Source: Coriobacteriales bacterium (lineage in GTDB: Bacteria; Actinomycetota; Coriobacteriia; Coriobacteriales; UMGS124). Taken from it: a stretch of 32,397 nt of DNA. Location: assembly GCA_017515595.1 (NCBI GenBank), contig JAFWFL010000040.1, positions 1-32,397 on the forward strand, in the 5' to 3' direction. This document shows positions 8,008 to 16,533 of the stretch, piece after piece. The notes under the pieces are model-generated. The model saw nothing but the letters and a program-made list of their open reading frames with translations, ran no database searches and was not told the origin of the DNA. Both the position numbers and the translations under genes were made by a program. Within the stretch, counting starts at the first letter, position 1. Each line of letters starts with the position of its first letter.

Positions 8008-8958
8008 ATGTTAAAGGTAGTGGCTTATAGATGCGGAGCTGCCTTGGCCGTACTGTTTGTGTGCTCGCTTATGGCGTTTTGTATTTTGCGTGTTGCACCG
8101 GGAGATGCGGCAACTCTTATTTTAGGGCAGGAAGCAACACCCCAGGCAGTTGAGACTATGCGCCAGGAACTTGGGTTGAACACACCGCTTGTCCAGCAGT
8201 ATTTTGGATGGCTTGGAGGCGTTTTGACCGGTAATCTGGGAGAGTCACGCCTCTATGCAATGCCGGTTACCGGTGTTATTGCTCAGGCATTCCCGGTCAC
8301 GCTGCTGCTTTCTCTTTATGCAACTGCTCTTGCTTTGGTAATATCACTGGGCTTTGGCATTGCAGCAGGGCTGCATCCCAATTCATGGGTAGATGTTGTT
8401 GCCCGCATTTTGACGCAGTTTGGGTCTGCCATGCCGGCTTTTTGGCTTGCGATAATGCTCATGCTGTTTTTCTCGTCATACCTGGAATGGTTCCCGGTGA
8501 GCGGATATGTTCCTTTGCAAGAAGATCCTCTCGGGTGTATTGCAAGTCTCACGCTTCCGGCTTGTGCATTGGCGGCAGGTGAGTGCGGCGTTCTTTTAAG
8601 AACGGTACGCAACTCGGTTCTCGAAGCGGCGTCTCATGACAGTATGTTGTCGACGCAGGTCAAAGGGCTCACAAGAGTACGTGTTATTTGCATTTATATC
8701 TTAAAAGGTGCATTGGTTGCGCCGGTGACTTCTGCCGGAATGCAAATGGCCAAGCTTTTGGGCGGAACAGTCGCAATAGAGAGCATCTTTGCGCTGCCCG
8801 GACTTGGCAGGCTGCTTCTGACCTCGGTTGAACAGCGCGACCTCATGCTTGTGTTAGGCGTAGTAATTGTGATCGCAGCCTGTATAGTGTTGGTAAATCT
8901 GCTCTGTGATCTTGTCATTATGGCCTTAAACCCCGGTGCAAGGCAAAAACAGCCATGA
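8008..8958 (+). CDS. ABC importer permease 1 (DppB/NikB family)
   Basis: This 316-residue inner-membrane permease forms half of the importer channel. It has the family N-terminus (one helix ending in 'FCILRVAPGD'), an extracytoplasmic segment with 'LGLNTPLVQQYFGWLGGVL', then a five-helix core. The EAA loop that contacts the ATPases is recognisable as 'EAASHDSMLSTQVKGLT', somewhat diverged from the usual form. The C-terminal motif 'ESIFALPGLGRLL' is typical. GAAAGG at 7993-7998 precedes ATG 8008. The 56-base gap after the binding-protein gene contains no clear terminator. Confidence 0.92.
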   Translation: MLKVVAYRCGAALAVLFVCSLMAFCILRVAPGDAATLILGQEATPQAVETMRQELGLNTPLVQQYFGWLGGVLTGNLGESRLYAMPVTGVIAQAFPVTLLLSLYATALALVISLGFGIAAGLHPNSWVDVVARILTQFGSAMPAFWLAIMLMLFFSSYLEWFPVSGYVPLQEDPLGCIASLTLPACALAAGECGVLLRTVRNSVLEAASHDSMLSTQVKGLTRVRVICIYILKGALVAPVTSAGMQMAKLLGGTVAIESIFALPGLGRLLLTSVEQRDLMLVLGVVIVIAACIVLVNLLCDLVIMALNPGARQKQP

Positions 8959-9809
8959 GTACCAACACGCAGAAAACACGCAGCAGAATAAGGAGAGGAC
9001 ATAGGATTTCCTGGTACATTGCCGTGGTTTTCTCGGCAATTACGGTTATTGTATGCTTGGTATCCTTGGTTTGGACTCCATATGATCCTTCCGCGATGGA
9101 TCTTCCCATGAGATTTGCTTTGCCCAGTTGGAGCCATCCGTTTGGATGTGACCAATTTGGCCGGGACATTCTGTCGAGAACCATGGTGGCAGCCCAGCCT
9201 GCTTGTGCCGTGGGTTTTGGCGCCGTATCACTTGGGGCTTTGGCCGGCAGCGCCATAGGAGTAATCGCTACTATGGGATCCCGTGTTATGAGAGCTGTTC
9301 TTATGAGAATTATTGACGGAATCATGGCGTTCCCGGGCATTATGCTTGCGCTCATGCTTGTTCTTGTTATGGGCAGAGGACTCCTGAGCGCTCTTATTGC
9401 GGTAAGCGTTTTTGTACTCCCAACGTTTGCGCGTATTTCTTACCAGCTCTCGCTTGATGTAAATCAAAGTCTGGCAGTACGGGCGGCTCAGAGCTATGGC
9501 TGCTCTCCGGTGAGAATAGCGCTTTGTCATGTGGTTCCCCATATTGCAAGCGCTCTTTTGGTTCAACTGAGCGCGGCTATTGGTACGGCAATGCTTTTGG
9601 AAGCAGCGCTGAGCTTTTTGGGCCTTGGCATTCAGCCTCCGCTTGCAAGCTGGGGTACTATGTTGTCTGAGTCATTTACCTATGTAATTCTCCATCCTCA
9701 TATTGCGGTTGCGCCGGGCTGTGCGCTTTTGGGGAGTGTTCTGGGTTTTAATATGCTGGGTGACGTTATTAGCGACGTACTTACGCAGAGGGGGAACCAT
9801 GCTGCTTGA
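8955..9809 (+). CDS. ABC importer permease 2 (DppC/NikC family)
   Basis: This is the second permease half, 284 residues. Its ATG overlaps the stop of the previous permease gene in an ATGA junction. The family motif 'HPFGCDQFGRDILSR' sits after the first transmembrane helix. The EAA loop appears as 'AVRAAQSYGCSPVRIA', and the C-terminal 'EAALSFLGLGIQPPLASWG' is a hallmark of DppC/NikC proteins. It pairs with the upstream permease and the two ATPases downstream. Confidence 0.93.
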   Translation: MSTNTQKTRSRIRRGHRISWYIAVVFSAITVIVCLVSLVWTPYDPSAMDLPMRFALPSWSHPFGCDQFGRDILSRTMVAAQPACAVGFGAVSLGALAGSAIGVIATMGSRVMRAVLMRIIDGIMAFPGIMLALMLVLVMGRGLLSALIAVSVFVLPTFARISYQLSLDVNQSLAVRAAQSYGCSPVRIALCHVVPHIASALLVQLSAAIGTAMLLEAALSFLGLGIQPPLASWGTMLSESFTYVILHPHIAVAPGCALLGSVLGFNMLGDVISDVLTQRGNHAA

Positions 9810-10806
9810 AGTATGTGATTTGCGCATAACAGACGCCCGGGACAAGACGCTTGTGGCGCATGCGAACCTTTCCCTCAAAGCAGGCCAGGCGCTTGGCCTT
9901 GTGGGCGAAACAGGCTGCGGTAAAACATTGACGGTAAGGGCCTGTCTGGGTCTTTTGCCACCCCGTGTGATGTGCGAAGCCACACGTCTTATGCTTATGG
10001 GTTATGATATGCAAAATGCTGACGCCAACCGGGTGCGCACTATTTTGGGCCGGCATGTTGGTTTTGTTCCCCAAAACACCATGGCTTATTTACACCCCCG
10101 TCTTAAAGTACGTACACAAATGATTGACGGGTATCTTACCTGGCACAAAGGGGTAAAAAAGGCTGCTGCCTATGAGCGCGCACGGGAGCTTTTGGAGAGC
10201 GTCGGAATTAAGGATACGCAGCGGGTGCTAAACTGTTATCCGCAAGAACTGAGCGGCGGCATGAGGCAGCGCGTGAACATTGCAAGCGCTCTTATGGGTA
10301 ATCCTTCATTGGTGGTGGCTGACGAGCCCACTGCCGCGCTTGACAGTGTTACCCAGCAGGCGGTTGCAGATGTTTTGCTTGCGGCTGTGCACAGACAGCA
10401 AAGCGCTTTGCTGCTCGTAAGTCATGATCTTGAACTTGTGCGCTCGCGCTGTGATTCTGTTGCGGTTATGTATGCCGGGCGAATTGTAGAAGTCGGGCCA
10501 TGCAAAGATGTTCTCCATAACCCCGGCCATCCTTATACGCAGGCTCTTATTGATGCGGTTCCCCGTGTTTCTCTTTTAGGTTTTGAGCGTCTTTGTGATG
10601 TGGCCGGTTCTATGCCCGAGAAGAACCGCGAGAGCATGCTTTGTGCTTTTGCGCCGCGATGCCCGCGTGCCCGTACCGGTTGCTTTAATAAAGAGGTGTC
10701 GTGGCAGTCATGTGACGATTCTCAGTTGTCTGAGCCGCATGAGGCATGGTGTCTGCATGCCTGGGAAGATGCCAAAGCGCCTGAGAGTGAAGGTGTTTTA
10801 GCATGA
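9799..10806 (+). CDS. ABC importer ATPase 1 (DppD/NikD family)
   Basis: This 335-residue ATPase powers the importer. Visible motifs are Walker A 'GETGCGKT' (36-43), the Q-loop near Q92, the signature 'LSGGM' (151-155), Walker B 'LVVADE' (171-176) and the switch His209. The C-terminal part contains 'CAFAPRCPRA', part of the oligopeptide/dipeptide transporter C-terminal domain of DppD-type ATPases. I choose ATG 9799 because a strong GAGGGGG element lies at 9788-9794; an upstream in-frame start inside the permease gene is unlikely. It overlaps the permease gene by 11 bases. Confidence 0.93.
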   Translation: MLLEVCDLRITDARDKTLVAHANLSLKAGQALGLVGETGCGKTLTVRACLGLLPPRVMCEATRLMLMGYDMQNADANRVRTILGRHVGFVPQNTMAYLHPRLKVRTQMIDGYLTWHKGVKKAAAYERARELLESVGIKDTQRVLNCYPQELSGGMRQRVNIASALMGNPSLVVADEPTAALDSVTQQAVADVLLAAVHRQQSALLLVSHDLELVRSRCDSVAVMYAGRIVEVGPCKDVLHNPGHPYTQALIDAVPRVSLLGFERLCDVAGSMPEKNRESMLCAFAPRCPRARTGCFNKEVSWQSCDDSQLSEPHEAWCLHAWEDAKAPESEGVLA

Positions 10807-11603
10807 GTACGCTCGAAGCGCGGCATATCACTTTTGCCTATTCAAAACATGATGCTTTGGCTGTTGATGATGTTTCGTTTGTGCTTGAACAGGGCAAAAC
10901 GCTTGGTATTGTAGGCGCCAGCGGCTCGGGAAAATCAACATTAGCCCAGATAGTAGGCGGGTTGTTAAAGCCCACGCAGGGGCAGGTATTTTTTGACGGC
11001 CGCGATTTGTTTGCACAGTCTGCCAAAGAAAAACGTTTATTAAGACGCTCCATCCAGTTTATATTCCAGGATCCTCTGGGTTCCATGGAAGCCCGCTGGA
11101 AAGTAGGGCAAATTATCAGAGAACCTCTCGATATCTATGAATCACACATGACCACGCACGAACGGGATGCGCTTTGTTGTGACATGCTCGAACGCGTAGG
11201 ATTAGACAGTCAGGTCATTTCAAAACGGGCGTACGAGCTCTCAGGCGGCCAGTGCCAGCGAGTAGCAATTGCACGGGCTTTGGTGCTTAATCCACGTGTT
11301 CTTATTTGTGATGAATGTACGAGTGCGCTTGATGTTCTCGTCCAGGCACAGATACTTAATTTACTTCATGATATTCAGGACGAAGTCGCATGTTCATATG
11401 TATTTATTGGACATAACATTGCAGCGGTCGCAAATATGTCGCATGATATTCTTGTTATGCATAAGGGGTCTGTTGTTGAACACGGTGACCGGAACAGTAT
11501 TCTTATGAATGCACAGCACGCGGCAACAAAAGACCTTCTCAAAGCTGCGGGCGTACAATTGACCGAGACGAAAGGTATTTATGACAGCATCAAACAACAC
11601 TAA
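10803..11603 (+). CDS. ABC importer ATPase 2 (DppF/NikE family)
   Basis: This is the second ATPase of the importer, 266 residues, joined to the first by an ATGA overlap. Walker A is 'GASGSGKST' and the signature is 'LSGGQCQR'. Two catalytic surroundings deviate from the family norm. Walker B is followed by Cys in 'LICDECTSALD', where Pro is usual. The switch region reads 'IGHNIAAV', where 'SHDL' is usual. The catalytic Glu and switch His are kept, so it should still hydrolyse ATP. Unlike its partner it lacks the C-terminal oligopeptide-transporter domain, which fits the NikE-like shorter form. Confidence 0.92.
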   Translation: MSTLEARHITFAYSKHDALAVDDVSFVLEQGKTLGIVGASGSGKSTLAQIVGGLLKPTQGQVFFDGRDLFAQSAKEKRLLRRSIQFIFQDPLGSMEARWKVGQIIREPLDIYESHMTTHERDALCCDMLERVGLDSQVISKRAYELSGGQCQRVAIARALVLNPRVLICDECTSALDVLVQAQILNLLHDIQDEVACSYVFIGHNIAAVANMSHDILVMHKGSVVEHGDRNSILMNAQHAATKDLLKAAGVQLTETKGIYDSIKQH

Positions 11604-12645
11604 GACGCCAAAAAAAGCAGCGGTGTCACAAAGTGTAAAAGGTTCTTTTGCTTTTGATATGGACAGTCTCATTCACGTGATCCAGCCTTCAAAATCTGCA
11701 GACGGTTCGTTTCAGATTATCCTTCCGGTGTTTAATACGCAGGTCTCGGTTAAAGCTTTTCCCGGAAGTAAAAACCTTACAGATAATGCTCTTACCCAGG
11801 CGCTTATTGAGCTGCGTGAGCTCGCTATGGAATTCGAACTTTCTCTTTCACGCACACGTAAAACAAGCGAAATTACACGCTTGAATGATGCACGGGGTCA
11901 AGCGGTTGAGCTCTCGGCACGCACAATCGACCTTCTCGATAAGTCGCGCTTTTACTGTGAAGCTTCCCGGGGTGTGTTTGATATTACCATGGGAATTGTA
12001 ACCCCGCTTTGGGATTTTCATGAGGGTATTATTCCACGGGAAGAAGACCTGAGCGAAGCTCTTAAGCATGTTGATTGGAGAATGCTCGAGGTAGACAAAG
12101 AACATAACACAGCCCGGCTTGCTGACCCGGTAGCTCGCGTAGATTTGGGCGGTATTGCCAAGGGTTATATTGCTGATGCCTTTGCAGATTTGCTCAAAGA
12201 GCATGGATGTGATTGCGCATTTGTGAACCTGGGAGGCAATGTTTTAACCATTGGTTCACGACCTGACGGAACGTCCTGGCGTATAGGTGTAAGGGATCCT
12301 GCGCATCCCGAGCAGTTGCGGGCAGTTGTACAGGCGAGCAGTATGTCTGTTGTAACGAGCGGCTTGTACGAACGGAATTTTACAAAAGACGGCGTGTTTT
12401 ATCATCATATTCTTGATCCTAAAAACGGAATGCCCGTTGAGACTGACATTGGCGGTGCAACCATTCTCAGTAAAAAGTCACTTGACGGCGACGGGTTCTC
12501 GACTACACTATTTGCGTTGGGAATTAAGAATGCGCTCGAGTTTGTAGAAGAACGCGAGAACCTCGAAGCGCTCATAATTGGGCTTGACGGCTCCGTTCAT
12601 ATGACACAGGGCATTAAGTCTTTGGTTCAGCTTGTTGAGGTGTAA
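11581..12645 (+). CDS. apbE: FAD:protein FMN transferase ApbE
   Basis: ApbE proteins attach FMN covalently to Thr/Ser of target flavoproteins, such as subunits of Rnf/Nqr complexes and extracellular flavoprotein reductases. The 354-residue protein shows 'DLGGIAKGYIAD' (188-199), 'NLGGN' (216-220), 'SGLYERNF' (260-267), 'HHILDPKNG' (275-283) and a metal-site segment 'DGDGFSTT' (302-309). It has no signal peptide or lipobox, unlike many ApbE lipoproteins, so it probably works in the cytoplasm. It starts inside the end of the transporter ATPase gene (23-base overlap) and is therefore probably co-transcribed with it. No FMN-acceptor protein is in the window. Confidence 0.92.
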   Translation: MTASNNTKTPKKAAVSQSVKGSFAFDMDSLIHVIQPSKSADGSFQIILPVFNTQVSVKAFPGSKNLTDNALTQALIELRELAMEFELSLSRTRKTSEITRLNDARGQAVELSARTIDLLDKSRFYCEASRGVFDITMGIVTPLWDFHEGIIPREEDLSEALKHVDWRMLEVDKEHNTARLADPVARVDLGGIAKGYIADAFADLLKEHGCDCAFVNLGGNVLTIGSRPDGTSWRIGVRDPAHPEQLRAVVQASSMSVVTSGLYERNFTKDGVFYHHILDPKNGMPVETDIGGATILSKKSLDGDGFSTTLFALGIKNALEFVEERENLEALIIGLDGSVHMTQGIKSLVQLVEV

Positions 12646-12648
12646 TAC

Positions 12649-14232
12649 ATGTGGCCCCGGTTGCGTATAGATGATGTATGTACCATAGTGCATTTTTTGG
12701 GCACTATGGTGCTTGCAATTGGGGTTGTTATGCTGATTCCTCTTTTGGTAGCCCTTCTCTGCAATGAGCCTGAACCTGCGCTTGACTTTTTTGTGGGTTT
12801 TGGTGTTGCTTTTGTAGCGGGAGCCGCAATGCGTCTTGTGAAGCCTAAACGCAAAGGCCTCACCGGCATGCAGGCCTTGGTTATTACCGGTCTTGCATGG
12901 GTTGCCGCAGCGTTGGTCTCGGCTGTTCCCTTTTTTGTAGGTGGATATTTTGATACGTATTTTGATGCGTTTTTTGACTCGGTTTCTTATTACACTGATA
13001 CCGGCATGGCGCTTTTGCAAAACCTGTCGCATCTCCCAATTTCGTTTGGGCTGTGGCGCCAGATTATGCTTGTCATAGGCGCTGAAGGCATTGTTTTGGT
13101 AGCTTTGGGACTGGGTACAATCAGCGGCTTCTCGGGTGCAGGATTGTTGTTTGAGGCTGAAGGGCATCTCGACCGCATATCTCCGAGATTTGCCGATACA
13201 TCGCGTTTGCTTGCAGGCATTCTCGGCGCTTTTATTGTATTTGGTACGCTTGTATGCACGCTTTTATGCCGTGTTCTGTGCGGTATGAGCGGGCTTCGTG
13301 CGCTTTATCACGGGTTCTGTCTTGCTGCTGCGGCTGTATCTACCGGCGGTCTTACCGCAATGGATGCGGGAGTTGGCTATTATCATCAGCCGATACTCTA
13401 TGCAGTGCTCATGGTGCTCATGTTTGCCGGTATTTTTAGTTTTGTGGTTTATTTGCGCATGGCCGTTAAAGGTCCTCGAGAGTTCTTCCGCGATATCGAG
13501 ACTCGCATGATACTCCTGTGGAGCTTCATTATCATAATTCTGCTAAGCGTTGCATTCGCACACGACGGTTATTTTGGTTCGATTGGTACTATTATTGATA
13601 AGGGACTTTTTAATGCGGCAAGTGCTCTTACCGGCACCGGTTTTTGTTCCCTGACTTCGACTCAGCTTACCGGAGTCGCATCGTCGGGTATCCTTTTTGC
13701 TTATATTCTGGCTATGTCCATGGGCGGAGCCACATCTTCTACAGCCGGCGGTATTAAGGCCATACGTATGGCCATTGTGTTCAAGTCTATTGCAAGCGAA
13801 GTCAGACGCAGGCTTTTGCCGCAGCATGCACGGTCTGTGATTCGTTATTACCATCTGGGAGAACAGACGCTTACAGATGAGCTTTCACGAAACGCCATGC
13901 TTGTTTTGCTGCTTTTTTTGGTGACATATATCACCGGTGCTATTATGGGCATGCTGTGCGGATACAGCCCTTTGAGCGCAATGCTCGAGAGTGTCTCGTG
14001 CACAAACAACTGCGGTATATCTGCGGGTATCATAGGAGAGGGTTTGCCCACGCCGCTTAAGATAACGTATCTCATCCAGATGCTTGCCGGCCGTCTCGAA
14101 TTCATAACATTCCTTTCTACCATTACGAGTTTGCTTGTTTCGGTGGGCCGTGGTTGCATTGATTCAAAGATAGGGAGCGCTTTTATTAAAAGGTTCCCGC
14201 CATCAGCCGCGTTGTCAGTGATTCCAGCATGA
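12649..14232 (+). CDS. trkH: TrkH/KtrB-family potassium transporter subunit
   Basis: This 527-residue polytopic protein forms the K+-conducting part of Trk-type uptake systems. Four pore-loop/filter repeats can be traced: 'SYYTDTG', 'AAVSTGGLT', 'SALTGTGF' and 'CTNNCGIS'. Each keeps the filter glycine. The 'GGATSSTAGGIKA' segment typical of TrkH follows the third loop. It begins three bases after apbE with GAGGTG upstream. The regulatory RCK partner (TrkA) is not adjacent and must be encoded elsewhere if the system is complete. Confidence 0.9.
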   Translation: MWPRLRIDDVCTIVHFLGTMVLAIGVVMLIPLLVALLCNEPEPALDFFVGFGVAFVAGAAMRLVKPKRKGLTGMQALVITGLAWVAAALVSAVPFFVGGYFDTYFDAFFDSVSYYTDTGMALLQNLSHLPISFGLWRQIMLVIGAEGIVLVALGLGTISGFSGAGLLFEAEGHLDRISPRFADTSRLLAGILGAFIVFGTLVCTLLCRVLCGMSGLRALYHGFCLAAAAVSTGGLTAMDAGVGYYHQPILYAVLMVLMFAGIFSFVVYLRMAVKGPREFFRDIETRMILLWSFIIIILLSVAFAHDGYFGSIGTIIDKGLFNAASALTGTGFCSLTSTQLTGVASSGILFAYILAMSMGGATSSTAGGIKAIRMAIVFKSIASEVRRRLLPQHARSVIRYYHLGEQTLTDELSRNAMLVLLLFLVTYITGAIMGMLCGYSPLSAMLESVSCTNNCGISAGIIGEGLPTPLKITYLIQMLAGRLEFITFLSTITSLLVSVGRGCIDSKIGSAFIKRFPPSAALSVIPA

Positions 14233-14251
14233 GAGGGGGCAATGAGTAACC

Positions 14252-14974
14252 ATGGCTTCTCCTGAGCGTCAGCGCACCAAGAAGACACAAAGCGGGACAT
14301 TGCCAAAGATGCCAAAGCTCATGGGTACGGTAGGCTGGATTTTGCTCTACTGCTTTATTATCATTGCCGCTTTATTGGTTGTGGTATTTGTAGTCTTTCT
14401 TGCGACGCCTTCTTCTAAAGCCTTGGCCAGTGAGGCGCCGGTAACCGTTGCCGTTACAGAGCGACGATATCTCACAACCGAGCTTGGCAAAGACCATGCA
14501 ATTCTTCCTTCTGATGTTCCGTCAATGCGTTCGACATATGTAAGCATTAACCGTCTGGCAAATGCAGATACAACACTTGATTCTACGCTTGTTACTTTTA
14601 GAGGGGAAGTTGTGGGAGATGTTCTTGCGTCTGCCACAACCGGTAGACGCTGGATAACAATGCAGGCAACAAGCGGTGCCCGTGCAACCATTGGCGTGCT
14701 TATGGACGAAACCCAAATAGCGCTCATTAGCTACTACGGTGCTTACCAAACCAAGGGTACAACGCTCTTGGTAACGGGTATTTACCGTGTCGCAGATGAT
14801 AACGAAACCGGAACGCTTGATGTAACCGCTTATGATGTGAGCGTTGTTGAAGAAGGCGGATACCATCCGCAAAAGATTACTATATCAAAGCTTTATGTTG
14901 GCGGAGCTTTAACCTTTGTAGGTATTACTCTTTTGGTTGTGGGCTTTGTTTTAAAGAGAAGGAATCGTGCGTGA
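14252..14974 (+). CDS. Unknown membrane protein with two anchors and an outer beta-rich domain
   Basis: I do not recognise this 240-residue protein. It has a basic N-terminus, a transmembrane helix at about 26-50, an exposed domain of about 160 residues, and a second helix at about 215-233 followed by 'KRRNRA'. The exposed domain contains alternating hydrophobic segments such as 'LVTFRGEVVGDV' and 'GTTLLVTGIYRV', which suggest an OB-like beta barrel; this is only an impression. The strongest ribosome-binding site (AGAGGGGG at 14232-14239) is 12 bases before this ATG. It is better placed for ATG 14243, which gives only a seven-codon frame. The gene sits between trkH and rsgA with a GTGA overlap to rsgA. 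Confidence 0.7.
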   Translation: MASPERQRTKKTQSGTLPKMPKLMGTVGWILLYCFIIIAALLVVVFVVFLATPSSKALASEAPVTVAVTERRYLTTELGKDHAILPSDVPSMRSTYVSINRLANADTTLDSTLVTFRGEVVGDVLASATTGRRWITMQATSGARATIGVLMDETQIALISYYGAYQTKGTTLLVTGIYRVADDNETGTLDVTAYDVSVVEEGGYHPQKITISKLYVGGALTFVGITLLVVGFVLKRRNRA

Positions 14975-16164
14975 GTAAACAGTTTAAAGCCAGCGGCACA
15001 CAACGACAAAAAGCATTAAAAAGCTCCTCTGAAAACCAAAATCGCAAGCACAGCCGTACCGTTCTGTATGAATCTATGGATCCTACCATGCAGGAATCCT
15101 TTGAAGACCCATTTACCCCAGCTTATGACGAGATACTTCCGTCAAGTGAGTTTGAGGACAAAGCATACGCATGGTATCGCGAGGAGTTTGCCGAGAATAG
15201 CATGAATCCTCCGGAGGAGTGCGTGCTTGGTTGTGTGGTAAGACTGGACCGGGGATATCCTTTGGTTGTGACAAAACTGCAAACCGTGCGGGCCGAACAC
15301 GCAATCGCCCTGGTAAAGAATGCTGATAAACGCGCGGCAGTTGGAGATTGGGTATTGGTAAGCATTCCGCAAACTCATGACAAAGCCCGCATAGAAGCGA
15401 TTCTACCTCGTAAAAGCGAACTTACTCGTTGGGATGGGAGCAACCGCGGCCAGCGTCAGGTACTTGCCGCCAATCTTGACTTGCTCATTGCCGTGCAGGC
15501 ATTGTCTAAGCGGCCGGTAAGCTGTGAGCGTATTATGCGCTCGTTAGTAATTGCCTATGAAGGTAACATGCAAGCTGCCGTTGTTCTTACAAAAGCAGAT
15601 AGAAGTGCCAATGTAGAAGCTGATGTCAAGCTTGTACGCGCTGCTATTGGTCCAAATATCCCTCTTGTGGTAACAAGCAGTTTGGATAATACGGGAATCG
15701 AACAGGTAAAAGCTCTCGTCCCGTTCCAAACAAGCGCACTTTTACTGGGCGAAAGTGGTGCAGGAAAGTCTACCCTCGTGAATACCATGGTGGGTTCTCC
15801 GGTCTTGGGCACCTCGGCCGTACGCGAGAAAGATGATTTAGGAAGACATACAACTGTTGCTCGTCGTATGCTTAAGCTCCCTGACGCAGGTGTTTTGGCT
15901 GATGCTCCCGGTCTCAGGTCATTGCCGCTTCTCAACGAGGACCGCGGTTTGGCATGCGTATTCCCGGAGATTGATGAACGCATTCACGCATGCCGTTTTA
16001 GAGACTGTTCTCACGGAAGCGAGCCGGGATGTGCGGTACGCGAGGGCGTGGCTTCAGGAGAAGTGGATCCTGACCGCCTTGAACGATACCGTGCTTTTAC
16101 AGCAGAAATGCTTCATAATCGCAGGAGTCTTGATTTGTCGGCTCCGTTATCTTTGACTAAATAG
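14971..16164 (+). CDS. rsgA: Ribosome small-subunit maturation GTPase RsgA
   Basis: RsgA is a circularly permuted GTPase that checks late 30S assembly. The order of motifs shows the permutation: G4 'TKAD' (207-210) comes before G1 'GESGAGKST' (260-268), G2 in 'GRHTT' (291-295) and G3 'DAPG' (311-314). A zinc finger follows with C341, C346, H348 and C354. An OB-fold precedes the GTPase (about 85-145). Its N-terminal extension of about 80 polar residues is longer than in E. coli. It starts with GTG at 14971, overlapping the previous stop. It is the last gene before the large palindrome. Confidence 0.95.
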   Translation: MSKQFKASGTQRQKALKSSSENQNRKHSRTVLYESMDPTMQESFEDPFTPAYDEILPSSEFEDKAYAWYREEFAENSMNPPEECVLGCVVRLDRGYPLVVTKLQTVRAEHAIALVKNADKRAAVGDWVLVSIPQTHDKARIEAILPRKSELTRWDGSNRGQRQVLAANLDLLIAVQALSKRPVSCERIMRSLVIAYEGNMQAAVVLTKADRSANVEADVKLVRAAIGPNIPLVVTSSLDNTGIEQVKALVPFQTSALLLGESGAGKSTLVNTMVGSPVLGTSAVREKDDLGRHTTVARRMLKLPDAGVLADAPGLRSLPLLNEDRGLACVFPEIDERIHACRFRDCSHGSEPGCAVREGVASGEVDPDRLERYRAFTAEMLHNRRSLDLSAPLSLTK

Positions 16165-16171
16165 TTAATAA

Positions 16172-16316
16172 GGAATACTCCAGAACAGTATTGCCTTTAT
16201 TCAAAAAATGGGCTGATACACATACCATCCTTCGCTTTCGCCTCATAAAAACGCTCAGGACGGAATGTGTATCAGCCCATTTTTTGAATAAAGGCAATAC
16301 TGTTCTGGAGTATTCC
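16172..16316. repeat. Perfect 52-bp inverted repeat around a 41-base centre
   Basis: Bases 16172-16223 are the exact reverse complement of 16265-16316. With two single mismatches the pairing continues inward to 16231/16257, giving 60 positions and leaving a 25-base loop. It begins 7 bases after the rsgA stop. I see no coding capacity and no obvious target-site duplication. It could be an extended terminator, a palindromic mobile repeat or an assembly artefact. Confidence 0.95.
16203..16285. terminator. Bidirectional intrinsic terminator at the palindrome core
   Basis: The 14-bp stem from GGGCTGATACACAT (16210-16223) to its complement (16265-16278) is preceded by A6 (16203-16208) and followed by T6 (16280-16285). 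It can therefore act on either strand, although the loop is large for a classical terminator. It would close the rsgA transcript before the Tad operon. Confidence 0.65.
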
Positions 16317-16399
16317 ATACTTACTATATGTTACATAAGATGTGTCGCATTATGATTATCAGATGCGTTATTTATGGGATAGAGCATAGTTTATAAGCT

Positions 16400-16476
16400 T
16401 TGACCTGCTGTGTTAGATGAGTGTTAGGTCAATTGAGACAACACAATTTGTCTATATACTTTTGGGCGGGTATACC
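16400..16476 (+). promoter_or_regulatory. Promoter of the Tad operon with overlapping palindromes
   Basis: A -35 TTGAGA (16433-16438) and a -10 TATACT (16455-16460) are 16 bases apart. TTGACCT (16400-16406) and its complement AGGTCAA (16426-16432) lie immediately upstream of the -35. AGACAA (16436-16441) and TTGTCT (16448-16453) form a second dyad filling the spacer. GGTATACC (16469-16476) is a palindrome near the expected transcript start. These are operator-like arrangements. The remaining bases 16317-16399 of this 369-base gap show nothing I recognise. Confidence 0.6.
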
Positions 16477-16533
16477 GCACAATAGTAGGTACCCCCTCAG
16501 CAATATGCTTGCATTTACCTGGGGGAGGATGCT

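Noticed and set aside
16224-16264. Short gene or CRISPR-like unit in the centre of the palindrome
   Set aside because: The 41 bases have no start with a ribosome-binding site and the arms occur only once each; there is no repeat-spacer periodicity.
16317-16533. Cyclic di-GMP riboswitch in the Tad leader
   Set aside because: I could not match the conserved core of the known riboswitch classes; only dyads and a weak CCCCC/GGGGG pairing are visible.
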